Below are positions 26,568 through 36,061 of a stretch of DNA of 64,000 nucleotides, piece after piece. The notes below the pieces were generated by a model. It was not told where the DNA came from. It did no database searches and saw only the letters and a program-made list of their open reading frames with translations. The position numbers and the translations under genes are program-made. Positions within the stretch are counted from its first letter, which is position 1, and the number at the start of each line of letters is the position of its first letter. The stretch covers positions 258,001 through 322,000 of the forward strand of contig NZ_JPOL01000002.1 in the NCBI RefSeq assembly GCF_000733945.1. Reading direction: 5' to 3'. The stretch is from Flavimarina sp. Hel_I_48 (GTDB lineage Bacteria; Bacteroidota; Bacteroidia; Flavobacteriales; Flavobacteriaceae).

Positions 26568-26980
26568 TGTAGGCTTCCTTAAAACAGGACAGTCGTTAAT
26601 CCGGATTAAGGTGTAAAAAAATCCAGGCTTTCTTGAACTATCCCCTAGACTCAAAAGAGGTTTTTTTAATCATTTTCCACCAAAAGCATTAAGCTTCTAC
26701 TTAAGTAAATTTTCTGAAACCCCTCCCAAAGTTCATTTTCCCATACCTATTATTGAACATTTCAAGATTTCCAGCAGAGCGTTTATTTTAGGATTTTAGA
26801 CACTCCTTTAAATGAACTTTAAAATTATGACAATATTGAATAATGTTCTCTTATCCACCAATAAGATTTCATATACGGATGTTAAGAAATTTGTTTCCAT
26901 ATACAGCCATTCGAAGCAATTACGAGTAAGAATTGTTTAAATTGCTCAGAACTACTAGTTGTGTATAAGCTGAAAAAAAA
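26568..26980 (+). repeat. Solo IS3-type end, array spacer copy 3 (full L) and S leader
   Basis: TGTAGGCTTCCTTAAAACAG (26568) is an IS3-type end. L follows at 26611-26820 and is almost identical to copy 9 (58891-59100), with two mismatches over about 190 bases. After an unrelated ~110-base stretch, a short S core (GAATTGTTTAAATTGCTCAG, near 26936) and TTGTGTATAAGCTG lead to the gene at 26987. Confidence 0.8.
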
Positions 26981-26986
26981 CCGAAA

Positions 26987-27619
26987 TTGAAGACAAAAGA
27001 CAGATATGAAATATTAAATTCACTTCCAGCTTACGGACCAATGTATCTTCCTATAACTCAAAACGGAGAATCTTTCTACCAAGAAGGATTTGTAGTCAGG
27101 TTTTATAAAAATGACGGAACGGATTGGGTTGCAAATTTTCAACCAGGTTGGACAAAACTGAATAAGATTTTTGATTTTCCAGAGAAAAATATTGTAGTGG
27201 TTTTGGCTGGTGGACTTGGCTACATAATGAATCCCGATTCAGAAAAACCTCTTATAACTTTTGGACTTGTAATATCTAATGTATTTCAAGCGGAAAATGG
27301 AAATCTAATTTGTGTTGACCAAATTGGAGTTCAAATGTTGGATAACACAAATGGAGAGATATGGACAAGCGAACGAATTTCTTGGGACGGATTTAAAGAT
27401 TTAACTTATGAGAATGGAGTTTTAAGCGGATTATCATATAACCCAACAGACTCATTACAAGAATGGAGTGACTTCTCACTAAACATTAAAACTAAAAAAA
27501 TTGAAGGCGGAAGTTGGAGAGAAATGTTGGATAGAAATCCGAATTTAGAAATGAAAAATAGACTTGAAATACAAGAAAAACCCATAAAAAAGAAACCGAA
27601 ATGGAAATTTTGGAAATAG
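26987..27619 (+). CDS. Unidentified cargo protein, beta-rich
   Basis: The 210-residue protein most likely starts at TTG (26987); no ATG lies in frame nearby. The sequence alternates short strands (FVVRFYKNDGTDWVANFQPG, IVVVLAGGLGYIMN, GNLICVDQIGVQML) like a beta-propeller or immunity-type fold, and ends with a very basic tail KKKPKWKFWK. No signal peptide is visible. The family is not recognised. It is a single-gene cassette. Confidence 0.55.
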   Translation: MKTKDRYEILNSLPAYGPMYLPITQNGESFYQEGFVVRFYKNDGTDWVANFQPGWTKLNKIFDFPEKNIVVVLAGGLGYIMNPDSEKPLITFGLVISNVFQAENGNLICVDQIGVQMLDNTNGEIWTSERISWDGFKDLTYENGVLSGLSYNPTDSLQEWSDFSLNIKTKKIEGGSWREMLDRNPNLEMKNRLEIQEKPIKKKPKWKFWK

Positions 27620-27723
27620 TAAAAGTCTACACACAACACAGAATTGAGGCGAAATAATAATTATTTTGGATCAAAAAAATCAAGGTGATAAACGTTGAAA
27701 ACTTACTGTTATTAGAAGATTCA

Positions 27724-27883
27724 GGGTATTTAAACGCAGGTTTATTTGGACTTTCCACGCAACATCAATTAAATAAGTACCAGTCGGCAAAATGTACTGT
27801 TTAATTTCGGTCATTTCGGGTAGCGTCCTTGCGGATTTGAATTTCACAATTTTATAGGCTAATTTAGACGCTTGCGCACCCAA
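27724..27883 (-). pseudogene. L-module start fragment followed by a minus-strand gene remnant of unknown type
   Basis: GGTATTTAAACGCAGGTTTA (27726 onward) is a left L fragment on the plus strand. From about 27883 to 27750 the minus strand is open, with KLAYKIVKFKSARTLPEMTE and YILPTGTYLIDVAW. This reads like the tail of a real protein but is too short to name. It is likely debris between cassettes. Confidence 0.3.
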
Positions 27884-27926
27884 ATAACCTGAATATTATA
27901 CCCATAATTGGGCATTCATCAAAAAA

Positions 27927-28106
27927 ATGGTTGATATTTTATTAGGTATTTTGTTTATATTTCTGGGAATTCTGATTTTGCTTTTAATGAAAGATCAATC
28001 GAAGAATGTGGGGAGCCGATTCGGTTATAGCTCAAAAATTTATGTTGGAGCCTTTGGATTTATTGTAATTGGTATCGCAATGATTGTACATGAAATTAAA
28101 AAATAA
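27927..28106 (+). CDS. Small membrane protein, two membrane segments
   Basis: A 59-codon frame starts MVDILLGILFIFLGILILLL. After a short polar loop (KDQSKNVGSRFG) a second hydrophobic segment reads GAFGFIVIGIAMIV, and the protein ends HEIKK. Seven A residues precede the ATG, as in other cargo genes. It is followed by array spacer copy 4. No family is recognised. Confidence 0.5.
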   Translation: MVDILLGILFIFLGILILLLMKDQSKNVGSRFGYSSKIYVGAFGFIVIGIAMIVHEIKK

Positions 28107-28140
28107 TTTCAGGGAATATCTCACCTAGTGTGTCAATAGG

Positions 28141-28375
28141 CCCACCTTTATTTGGACTTTCTGAAGCCACACCCAAAGTTCATTTTCCCATACCTATAAT
28201 TAAACATTTCAAGATACCTGTTAAAGGGTAATGTTGGGATTTCTGTCATTATTTCAAGTAAACTTTAATTAGGGAATTGATTGTGCATGCCGTGGTTACA
28301 ATCAAAATTGTCTAAATTGGTCACTATATAAGAGTAATAAACGTAGCAATTTATCCATACATCATGTGTGATTTG
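28141..28375 (+). repeat. Array spacer copy 4: partial L module plus S leader
   Basis: The L module lacks its first half; CACCCAAAGTTCATTTTCCC to CAAGTAAACTTT spans about 28169-28266. The S leader (AATCAAAATTGTCTAAATTG) runs to TATCCATACATCATGTG. Its hairpin is poor (ATAAA/TTTAT). It precedes the CrtA-like gene. Confidence 0.75.
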
Positions 28376-28413
28376 AAAAAACCTATAGAACTAATAATGC
28401 AATCAAAATCAAA

Positions 28414-29115
28414 GTGAGTATATTTTCATATCACTTAGTCGAATTTCCCTTTTTTGTTGCAGCAAAAAGAATATTCTCAAATCCAATTTCCAAAAACACC
28501 AAGGGACTCATTCACTCCGAATACATGACGGCAATGACTCTAGGTTCTCCAATTATTTCTCCCTCTAGAGTTTTAATAGGTCAAATAGCAGTTTTTATGC
28601 AATGGGAAAATCAAGCTGCCCTTGAAAACTATTTGGAACAAGACAATTTTGGAAGAATTCTAGAAAAAGGCTGGCATGTGCGTTTGTCTTTTATAAGAGA
28701 ATGGGGAAACTTTAGTGGATTCAAAATACCAGAATATAAAGACAGATTAGAAAGTCCAAATTCTCCAGTTGTCGCTGTAACAATAGCAAGAATGAAACCT
28801 ATGGCAGTACCCAGATTTATCCATTGGGGAAGGCCTGTAGAAAAACTAGTAAGAGACCATCCTGGAACTACTCTTTCATTGGCATCAGTAAAGTTTCCGA
28901 ATACTGTATCAACATTTTCAATTTGGAAAACGGAAAAAGAAATGACGGATATGGTTCATGGTCATAGTGCGGTCGACAAGCCTAAAAGACATTCCGCGGC
29001 AATGAAAGAAAGAGAAAGGAAGAACTTTCATTTTGAGTTCACCACATTAAGATTTAAACCTTTGGCCGAGTTTGGAAAATGGAAAGGACAATCAAACTTT
29101 ATTCCCAATATTTGA
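28414..29115 (+). CDS. CrtA-like (spheroidene monooxygenase family) protein
   Basis: The 233-residue protein has ARMKPMAVPRFIHWGRPVEK, STFSIWKTEKEMTDMVHGH, RHSAAMKERERKNFHFEFTT and RFKPL. These match the conserved parts of spheroidene monooxygenase (CrtA), which oxygenates carotenoids. No other carotenoid gene is near, so the substrate is uncertain. The start is a GTG at 28414. An ATG 16 bases upstream (28398) is in another frame and stops after six codons, so a small leader change or frameshift may have occurred. The next gene begins 13 bases after its stop. Confidence 0.75.
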   Translation: MSIFSYHLVEFPFFVAAKRIFSNPISKNTKGLIHSEYMTAMTLGSPIISPSRVLIGQIAVFMQWENQAALENYLEQDNFGRILEKGWHVRLSFIREWGNFSGFKIPEYKDRLESPNSPVVAVTIARMKPMAVPRFIHWGRPVEKLVRDHPGTTLSLASVKFPNTVSTFSIWKTEKEMTDMVHGHSAVDKPKRHSAAMKERERKNFHFEFTTLRFKPLAEFGKWKGQSNFIPNI

Positions 29116-29128
29116 GATACCAGTAAAA

Positions 29129-30013
29129 ATGGGGATAGCGCACAAAAAACAAAGCATACAAGATTGGATTACTCAGCAATGGGTCATTGCTTTTGGGAAT
29201 GAAATTGATGAAATAAATCACAAGTGGCTTTTAGGTCCATTTGGAGCCACAAATGGTATTGGGAATAAATTCATCAAGCAGTTAGCAGAAAAAGAACATT
29301 TGGTTATTAATAACCATAAACCAGATAAGGGGATAATTGAATCAATCGACCAGTTAAATCTGTCTTCAAATGAAATAAACGCCTTATCTCAAGATGTAAT
29401 TGATTTTTATGAGAACACATCTAATTATGACCTTAAATTAAAAGTAAAATGGAATCCACTATTTAAAGGATTAGGCTTCTTAGTAAGAATAATTTTCAGC
29501 AAAAGAATAGAACAATTGAATGTTCCAATTCAAAACCTAGAAGACTCATCAGGTTTAACAAATGAAATAATTCAATTACTCGACTCTAAAACAGATGAAG
29601 TCAAAAGAACAATTTGGCTTCGAGCATTGAAATCGACAGGTCAAGTAGTCTATTCAGGTGTTTATGAAACTTGTACTATTCCATCAGGTAAGACCTGTAT
29701 AAAAGCAATATTTCCTTTGCCTAACGGAAATGCAACAGTCATTTTAACTCCTAAAATTGGAAAAAACGGAGAACTCATATTAGAGTCCGCAGGGCAAAAA
29801 ATTGGAGATAGCGGATTTTACTTCTTGTTACAAGACTCAAAAGGACAACTATGGACTAAATTCATTAAATCCTTTAGAGACAAGCTAATAGTAAGAAGCG
29901 AAAATGATAGAGTTACGGCAACACAAACTTTGACTTTATGGAATTTAAGAGTTCTGAAATTTGAATATGAAATAAAAAAAACACGACAAGGTATAAAATA
30001 TATAACCTTGTAA
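29129..30013 (+). CDS. Unidentified protein co-transcribed with the CrtA-like gene
   Basis: The ATG at 29129 (MGIAHKKQSIQDWITQQ) lies 13 bases behind the CrtA-like stop. An earlier in-frame start would overlap that gene by 44 bases. The 294-residue product has no signal peptide. The C-terminal half is beta-rich (CIKAIFPLPNGNATVILTPK, then DSGFYFLLQDSKGQLWTKFI). The family is not recognised. Being one of the few two-gene cassettes, the pair may act in one pathway. Confidence 0.6.
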   Translation: MGIAHKKQSIQDWITQQWVIAFGNEIDEINHKWLLGPFGATNGIGNKFIKQLAEKEHLVINNHKPDKGIIESIDQLNLSSNEINALSQDVIDFYENTSNYDLKLKVKWNPLFKGLGFLVRIIFSKRIEQLNVPIQNLEDSSGLTNEIIQLLDSKTDEVKRTIWLRALKSTGQVVYSGVYETCTIPSGKTCIKAIFPLPNGNATVILTPKIGKNGELILESAGQKIGDSGFYFLLQDSKGQLWTKFIKSFRDKLIVRSENDRVTATQTLTLWNLRVLKFEYEIKKTRQGIKYITL

Positions 30014-30028
30014 TTAATTCGAATTAAG

Positions 30029-30240
30029 GTATACTTTAACCCAGGTTTTCTTGAACTATCCTCCAGACTTAAAAGAGGTTTTTTATATCGTTTCCCCCCA
30101 AAAGCATTAAGCTTCTACTTCAGGCATATTTTATGAAGATTCACCCAAAGTTCATTTTCCGATACCTATTATTGAACATTTCAAAAATTGCAGCAGAGAG
30201 TTTACTTTAGGATTTCAGACCTTCCTTTAAATGAACTTTT
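30029..30240 (+). repeat. Array spacer copy 5: full L module without an S leader
   Basis: L runs from GGTATACTTTAACCCAGG to CCTTTAAATGAACTTTT. It is preceded by TTAATTCGAATTAAGG, which resembles the inner edge of the IS3-type left end. No S leader follows; the AraC gene of the glycan locus begins on the other strand instead, so the glycan locus seems to have replaced the cargo of this cassette. Confidence 0.8.
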
Positions 30241-30267
30241 AGCAACATAACAATCAGGGATGAAAAT

Positions 30268-31152
30268 TTATTTCTTTTCCGATTGAAGATTTAAAATATA
30301 TTTCTTTTGATATTGAAGAGGAGTTGAATTTTTTGTTTTTTTAAATTGACGATAGAAATTTGATAAGTTGTTAAATCCTGTTTTATATGCTATATCTTCA
30401 ATATTCAAACTGTTTTCAACTAACAATCTACAAGCATTAGAAATTCTTACCTCTATAAGAAAGTCCAAAAACGTCTTTTTAGTTATCAGTTTAAAATTCC
30501 TACAGAATGAGGTTACGCTCATATTTGCAATATTTGAGATTTTATCCAAAGTCAAATCCTCTCGGTAATTTTCCAAAGTATATGAATAGATCTTATTGAA
30601 CATGGCCATTTCTGAATCATTTTTTGGATAGTTGTTTGAAATGCCAGATATAAGATACTTTTCTGCGATCATCAATTCCTTTATAATTTTTAGAAGAAGT
30701 ATAATTTTTTCAATACCGTTGGATATCAACATACTTTGCAATAGGCCAAAGATAACTTCCTTTGAAGGACCGTTAATAACAAAGCCTTTTTTTGAAGTCT
30801 CGAAAAAATCACTTAATTGAGAAGCCTCAGGAATGTCCAAAAAATCATAACCTAAGCAATTAGGTAAAAAATGAAGTACTATTGCGTCTACATATAATTC
30901 AGACGTCTGCAGAAAATAATCTTCTTTACATCTCCATGTATGTGGAAGATTCTGACCCAAAAAAATTAGATCGCCGCTAGAAAAATTGCTCACATTATGT
31001 CCTATAAACTGTGTTCCTTCACCTTTGATTATGTAATGCAGTTCCAATTCTGGATGATAATGCCAAATAGAATCAAAATAAGGTTTGACATCCCTCCTTA
31101 TATTAAATGAATCACCAGAAATTATAGGAACTTTATGAAAATGCGGTTTCAT
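30268..31152 (-). CDS. AraC-family regulator with cupin domain, glycan locus
   Basis: The N-terminal cupin (about 25-95) has WHYHPELELHYIIKGEGTQF and the metal-like HxH pattern. The C-terminal AraC domain has LDKISNIANMSVTSFCRNF and IEDIAYKTGFNNLSNFYRQF, ending STPLQYQKKY. It is divergent from susC, with 281 bases of AT-rich DNA between, where its target sites should lie. It likely activates the SusCD operon in response to a sugar. Confidence 0.9.
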   Translation of the reverse strand: MKPHFHKVPIISGDSFNIRRDVKPYFDSIWHYHPELELHYIIKGEGTQFIGHNVSNFSSGDLIFLGQNLPHTWRCKEDYFLQTSELYVDAIVLHFLPNCLGYDFLDIPEASQLSDFFETSKKGFVINGPSKEVIFGLLQSMLISNGIEKIILLLKIIKELMIAEKYLISGISNNYPKNDSEMAMFNKIYSYTLENYREDLTLDKISNIANMSVTSFCRNFKLITKKTFLDFLIEVRISNACRLLVENSLNIEDIAYKTGFNNLSNFYRQFKKTKNSTPLQYQKKYILNLQSEKK

Positions 31153-31433
31153 TTTAATAAAAATTAATGGTAAGATAGTATATAAATTTGCCCATTATTA
31201 AGAAATAAATATAATAATTTATTTACATATTTGAATCTAACGAATGCCGAAGTAATGATTCTATTCAAAATTGTGCAAATATTTATTTAATATGATAATT
31301 ACTTTATTGATTAAATATATAATTCTTAATATCGAATTATTATCAATAGATAGCATAGTTATATATACTAACCAAAAATAGTTAAAATGTTAAGATTTAT
31401 TTCAAACGATGTAGTCAATTAAAATATACAATT

Positions 31434-34397
31434 ATGAATAAAATTTACTTATTCCTTTTTTTACTAAGTTCCATATCAGCCTTTTCCCAAAAAACGATTA
31501 CCGGTCAAGTGGTTAGTTCTGATATGATAGAAGGTATTCCAGGTGTCAGTGTTTCCATTAAAGGTGAGAATGGCGGTACAATAACTGATTTGGATGGAAA
31601 CTATTCAATAGAGGTCAAATCGGAAAATCCAACATTGATCTTCAGCTATCTGGGTTTTAAGAGTCAGGAGCTTCCCGTGGGCCAGAATACGGTAGTTGAT
31701 ATAACTCTTGAAAGTGATGTAAGTGCATTGAGCGAAGTTGTCGTTGTGGGATATGGCGAACAGAGCAAAAGAAACGTCACTGGGGCCATTTCATCAATAA
31801 ATATGACGGACACAGAGGCAGATATCGATATTACTCAATCTTTCTCAGGTGTTGCCGGTGTTCAATTCAATCAAACTGGACGACCCGGTCAAGTCGGAAA
31901 CATTTTGATTCGCGGTCAGAACTCCTTAAGTGGCGACAGTGCCCCACTTATCGTATTAGATGGTATAATATTTAGAGGGTCGCTTAATGATATCAATCCA
32001 CAGGATATTAAATCAATGGAGGTTTTAAAAGATGCAAGTTCAACTGCTATCTATGGGTCAAGAGCAGCAAATGGTGTGATTTTAATAACCTCTAAGGAAG
32101 GTACTACGGAAAAACCCCAATTCAATATAAATTTCAATAGCGGTCTTTCAGAACCCTCATCGGAGTTGAAACTGTTGACCGGCGAAAGGTATATTGAAAG
32201 AAGATTAGATTGGCGTGAACAATCTGGTCTTGAAGCGGATCCTAAAAATATTACACAGTATTTATCTGAGGTTGAAGCAGATAATTATTTAAACGGCATT
32301 TCCCGGAACCCCTGGGATGAAATCTTCCAGCAGGGTAGAAACTTAACAATTGACTTTAGCGTTTCGGGTAGATCTGAATACGTAAATTATTTTCTCTCCG
32401 CCTCGCACAGTGAGGATGAAGGCTTGGTTTATAATGATAATCTCAAAAGAAATACATTAAGGTCAAATATAGATATTAAGCTCAATGATTACTTAACCGT
32501 TGGAACAAATACTACATTTTCAATAAGGGACCTTTCTGGTGAGGCAGCAAGTGTCAGGGACGCTTATAGGGTCAGTCCATTTGGAAACTATTATTTCCCT
32601 GATGGATCGCCCACACAGTTTCCAATACCTTCCGAGCAAGCTGCGGTCAATCCGATAAGGTCTGCGATACTAACCGATAATGAGGAAATTTCGAATAATC
32701 TCTTCAGCAATTTCTATGCAGAACTTACAGCACCCTTTGTTGACGGCCTATCTTACCGTCTCAATTTTTCTCCAAATTATCTCTGGAATCATAATTATAA
32801 TTTTGTAAGACAGGACGTAAATGTGGATTTCAACAATACAAGTGGAAGCAAGTACAATAGCAAAACGTACAACTGGTTTCTGGAGAATATTTTGAAATAT
32901 AATACTGATATTGGAGAGGACCACAATTTGGACATTACGCTTCTTTTAAGTAGAAACCACACCGATTTTGAAAGTACGACCGCTTCTGCACAACGTTTTT
33001 CACCAGATGTTTTGGGCTATAACAATTTAGGACTGGGAAACTCCCCAGTAGTTTCATCTATAGCCAATGCTTTTGACGGTGTTTCTTACATGGCACGTAT
33101 TAACTATCGACTCAAAAACCGCTATTTACTGACCTTTACCACTAGAAGGGATGGTAGTTCGGTGTTTGCATCTAACAATAAATATGCTACATTTCCCTCA
33201 GGTGCCCTTGCCTGGATAGTCTCTGAGGAAGAGTTCATGCAAAATCTAGATTTTGTTGATCTGCTCAAGTTTCGAGTTTCATATGGTGCTGTTGGAAATC
33301 AGGCCATTGATCCCTATCAATCCCTTACCCTATCAGATACGAGAAGATATGTTTTTGGAAACGATGGGCCAAGCGAATTGGGAGTTGTGACATCATCACT
33401 TGGAAATGAAAATCTAAAATGGGAGACTACCTATACCACTAATATAGGACTTGATTTTGAGTTGTTCAAAAGAAGGTTGAGCGGATCAATAGAATTTTAT
33501 GATAGCAGGACAGAAGACCTGCTGGTCCGCCAAACGATACCGGTTTCAAACGGATACAACAATGTGCTTTCCAATATCGGGGAGGTCAACAATCGAGGTA
33601 TAGAATTGATAATAAATTCAACCAATATAAATTCCGATTCTTTTAATTGGAGCACTAATTTTAGTTTTTCGTACAATAGAAATAAAATTGTACATCTATT
33701 CGGTACGGATATCAACGGTGATGGCCGTGAAGATGATGATATCTCGAACTCTTGGTTCATTAGTAAGCCTATACAGTCGTTTTATGACTATGAATTTGAT
33801 GGGATATATCAAGAGGGCGATAACGATATCCCGGAAGGTTCGCAACCAGGTTTTGTCAGAGTAAAAGATCTGAACGGTGATGGCGAGATAACCCCGGAGG
33901 ACAGGACTGTAGTAGGTTCTGGAGGAAGTCCAAGGTATCAGGTAGGAATTACCAATAGTTTCAGTTACAAAAACCTTAACCTTTCCTTTTTCATAAATGC
34001 AATGCAAGGCTGGGAAGCACCATTCAATCTAATCAATCCCCTTGTACCCGGCAGAAGTCTCAATCAACTGGATGCCGGATGGTGGACAAGTGAAAATCAA
34101 TCGAACTCAAGACCATCTTTGACCTATTCTAATCCTTTGGGGACAAATTTCTATAATAGCCGTGATTTCGTAAGAATTCAAGATGTAACATTGGGCTATG
34201 ACCTTGACAATTCCATTCTCAGCTCCTTGAACTTGACCAAACTTCGGGTCTACTTAAATGCCAAAAACCTTTATACTTTTACAGACTGGCTGGGCCCAGA
34301 CCCAGAGAATGGAGGCTCCTATTTAAGCATCCAGGGAAGCGACGATCTATATCCAATACCTACCACGATCTCATTAGGTATAAATGTTTCATTTTAA
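31434..34397 (+). CDS. SusC/RagA-family TonB-dependent outer-membrane receptor
   Basis: The 987-residue protein has a signal peptide (ending AFSQ, about 19) and a CarboxypepD-regulatory-like domain (TGQVVSSDMIEGIPGVSVSI, about 22-100). The SusC linker SEVVVVGYGEQSKRNVTGAI leads to the plug (PLIVLDGIIF, SSTAIYGSRAANGVILITSK), followed by a 22-stranded barrel ending in GINVSF. It imports an oligosaccharide bound by the SusD partner that follows. It is the first gene of a plus-strand operon of seven genes. Confidence 0.96.
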   Translation: MNKIYLFLFLLSSISAFSQKTITGQVVSSDMIEGIPGVSVSIKGENGGTITDLDGNYSIEVKSENPTLIFSYLGFKSQELPVGQNTVVDITLESDVSALSEVVVVGYGEQSKRNVTGAISSINMTDTEADIDITQSFSGVAGVQFNQTGRPGQVGNILIRGQNSLSGDSAPLIVLDGIIFRGSLNDINPQDIKSMEVLKDASSTAIYGSRAANGVILITSKEGTTEKPQFNINFNSGLSEPSSELKLLTGERYIERRLDWREQSGLEADPKNITQYLSEVEADNYLNGISRNPWDEIFQQGRNLTIDFSVSGRSEYVNYFLSASHSEDEGLVYNDNLKRNTLRSNIDIKLNDYLTVGTNTTFSIRDLSGEAASVRDAYRVSPFGNYYFPDGSPTQFPIPSEQAAVNPIRSAILTDNEEISNNLFSNFYAELTAPFVDGLSYRLNFSPNYLWNHNYNFVRQDVNVDFNNTSGSKYNSKTYNWFLENILKYNTDIGEDHNLDITLLLSRNHTDFESTTASAQRFSPDVLGYNNLGLGNSPVVSSIANAFDGVSYMARINYRLKNRYLLTFTTRRDGSSVFASNNKYATFPSGALAWIVSEEEFMQNLDFVDLLKFRVSYGAVGNQAIDPYQSLTLSDTRRYVFGNDGPSELGVVTSSLGNENLKWETTYTTNIGLDFELFKRRLSGSIEFYDSRTEDLLVRQTIPVSNGYNNVLSNIGEVNNRGIELIINSTNINSDSFNWSTNFSFSYNRNKIVHLFGTDINGDGREDDDISNSWFISKPIQSFYDYEFDGIYQEGDNDIPEGSQPGFVRVKDLNGDGEITPEDRTVVGSGGSPRYQVGITNSFSYKNLNLSFFINAMQGWEAPFNLINPLVPGRSLNQLDAGWWTSENQSNSRPSLTYSNPLGTNFYNSRDFVRIQDVTLGYDLDNSILSSLNLTKLRVYLNAKNLYTFTDWLGPDPENGGSYLSIQGSDDLYPIPTTISLGINVSF

Positions 34398-34407
34398 TAA
34401 TACAATC

Positions 34408-36048
34408 ATGAAAAAATTTAATGTACACGTAAGTACGAATATAATCTGGGGTATAAGCCTCCTATTTATTCTATCGATGACCGTTGGGTGTCAGGATGAG
34501 TATCTTGATGAAGAACCATTGTCATCTTTGAGTGCAGATAATACCCTTGTTTCTCAGGAAGGATTTGAAATATACTTAAATGGTCTCTATTGGACCTCAA
34601 GAGAGGAATACTCGCAAAATGACAATCTTTATTTTATAACCAACTTTCCAGGGACCGATATCGGGGAGGATGCCGGTGCTGAGTATTTTACATACCGGAA
34701 CTGGGTATCATATCTTACCCCGATCAATAATGAGGTAACGGCGAACTGGAATTGGGCATATTCTAAAATTATCCCACAGGCCAATACAATTATAGTCTAT
34801 GCAAATAGCCCTGAAAATGATGATACTTGGGAATCGGAAGAAGAAAGAAATGCGGTAATTGCCCAAGCACGCTTCTTTAGGGGATATGCATATAACTTTT
34901 TGGCAAACCTTTATGGAGGTGTTCCAATCGTTGATACCATAATGGCCAATCCCAAATTTGATTACACTAGATCCTCTAGGGAAGAGGTGTATGAGTTTGC
35001 AAAGAACGATTTAGAATTCGCCGCTGAATGGTTGGTGTCCGTTGATAATGTGCCCCAAGATGGCAAACTCACGAGCGCAGTGGCAAATCACTTGCTCTCA
35101 GAGGTGTATATAAGCTTGGGCAATTATGATAAAGCAATTGAGAGCGCCTCGAAAGTTATTGAATCCGGAAACTATCAATTGATGACTGAAAGGTTTGGTA
35201 ATTATCAGGATGAGCCGGGCGATGTTTTTTCTGATTTGTTTCGTGACGGTAATTACAACAGAAGCTCCGGTAATTTGGAATCTTTATTTGTATGGCAGTT
35301 CGAACAGTTTACTGAAGGTGGCGGGGGTTCAAATAACGGAAATTCATCCATAAGAAATCTGGGTCCTTTTTTAACCAAAATATTGAGCCCGGACGGATTT
35401 CCAAACCTGCCCACAGATGAGCTGGGTCGAGGTGTGGGAAGAGCAAGGGGAACAAATTACGCTCTATACGATATTTGGGATGATGATTCCGATATACGGA
35501 ATTCGGAATTTAATTTCAGGAGGGATTTTTATTATAATAATCCATCTTCCAGCTCTTTTGGAGCGTTGATCCCCCCAATTACCATGGCTGAGGACAGTTT
35601 AAGAAATCTATATCCCTACCCAAGAAAGATAGAAGGGAATCCCTGGAATGAGAACAACACTTCAGGTAGGATTACCAATGATGTCTACGTTTACAGGTTG
35701 GCTGAAACCTATCTACTCCGTGCGGAAGCTTATCTCAGAAACGGGAACACTCAAAATGCCGCTGATGATATCAATACGGTTAGACAAAGGTCAAATGCCA
35801 TTCCAATTTCTACTGGAGATATTTCAGAGGACTATATATTGGACGAACGTGCAAGAGAATTGCTTTTTGAAGAACCTCGAAGAAAAACCCTTATGAGAAT
35901 GGGCAAGTTAGTAGATCGAGTTCAAACTTATGGTTTATTAGAAAGTTCTAGAACTACTGTTCAGGAATATCACAATCTATGGCCTATACCTCAAACTGCC
36001 ATTGATGCGAACCTGGGAGCAGATCTGGAACAAAATCCAGGATATTAA
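34408..36048 (+). CDS. SusD/RagB-family glycan-binding lipoprotein
   Basis: The ATG at 34408 begins a lipoprotein signal (MKKFNVHVSTNIIWGISLLF, then MTVGC). The SusD/RagB fold is shown by ARFFRGYAYNFLANLYGGVP and VANHLLSEVYISLGNYDKAI (TPR part), and by RLAETYLLRAEAYLRNG with DINTVRQRSNA at the C-terminus. It binds the glycan at the cell surface and docks on SusC. It starts 10 bases after susC ends. Confidence 0.95.
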   Translation: MKKFNVHVSTNIIWGISLLFILSMTVGCQDEYLDEEPLSSLSADNTLVSQEGFEIYLNGLYWTSREEYSQNDNLYFITNFPGTDIGEDAGAEYFTYRNWVSYLTPINNEVTANWNWAYSKIIPQANTIIVYANSPENDDTWESEEERNAVIAQARFFRGYAYNFLANLYGGVPIVDTIMANPKFDYTRSSREEVYEFAKNDLEFAAEWLVSVDNVPQDGKLTSAVANHLLSEVYISLGNYDKAIESASKVIESGNYQLMTERFGNYQDEPGDVFSDLFRDGNYNRSSGNLESLFVWQFEQFTEGGGGSNNGNSSIRNLGPFLTKILSPDGFPNLPTDELGRGVGRARGTNYALYDIWDDDSDIRNSEFNFRRDFYYNNPSSSSFGALIPPITMAEDSLRNLYPYPRKIEGNPWNENNTSGRITNDVYVYRLAETYLLRAEAYLRNGNTQNAADDINTVRQRSNAIPISTGDISEDYILDERARELLFEEPRRKTLMRMGKLVDRVQTYGLLESSRTTVQEYHNLWPIPQTAIDANLGADLEQNPGY

Positions 36049-36061
36049 AGCCTTCAACCTT

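Noticed and set aside
29072..29128. An earlier start for the partner of the CrtA-like gene
   Set aside because: It would overlap the upstream gene by 44 bases in another frame; the ATG at 29129 gives a normal short gap.
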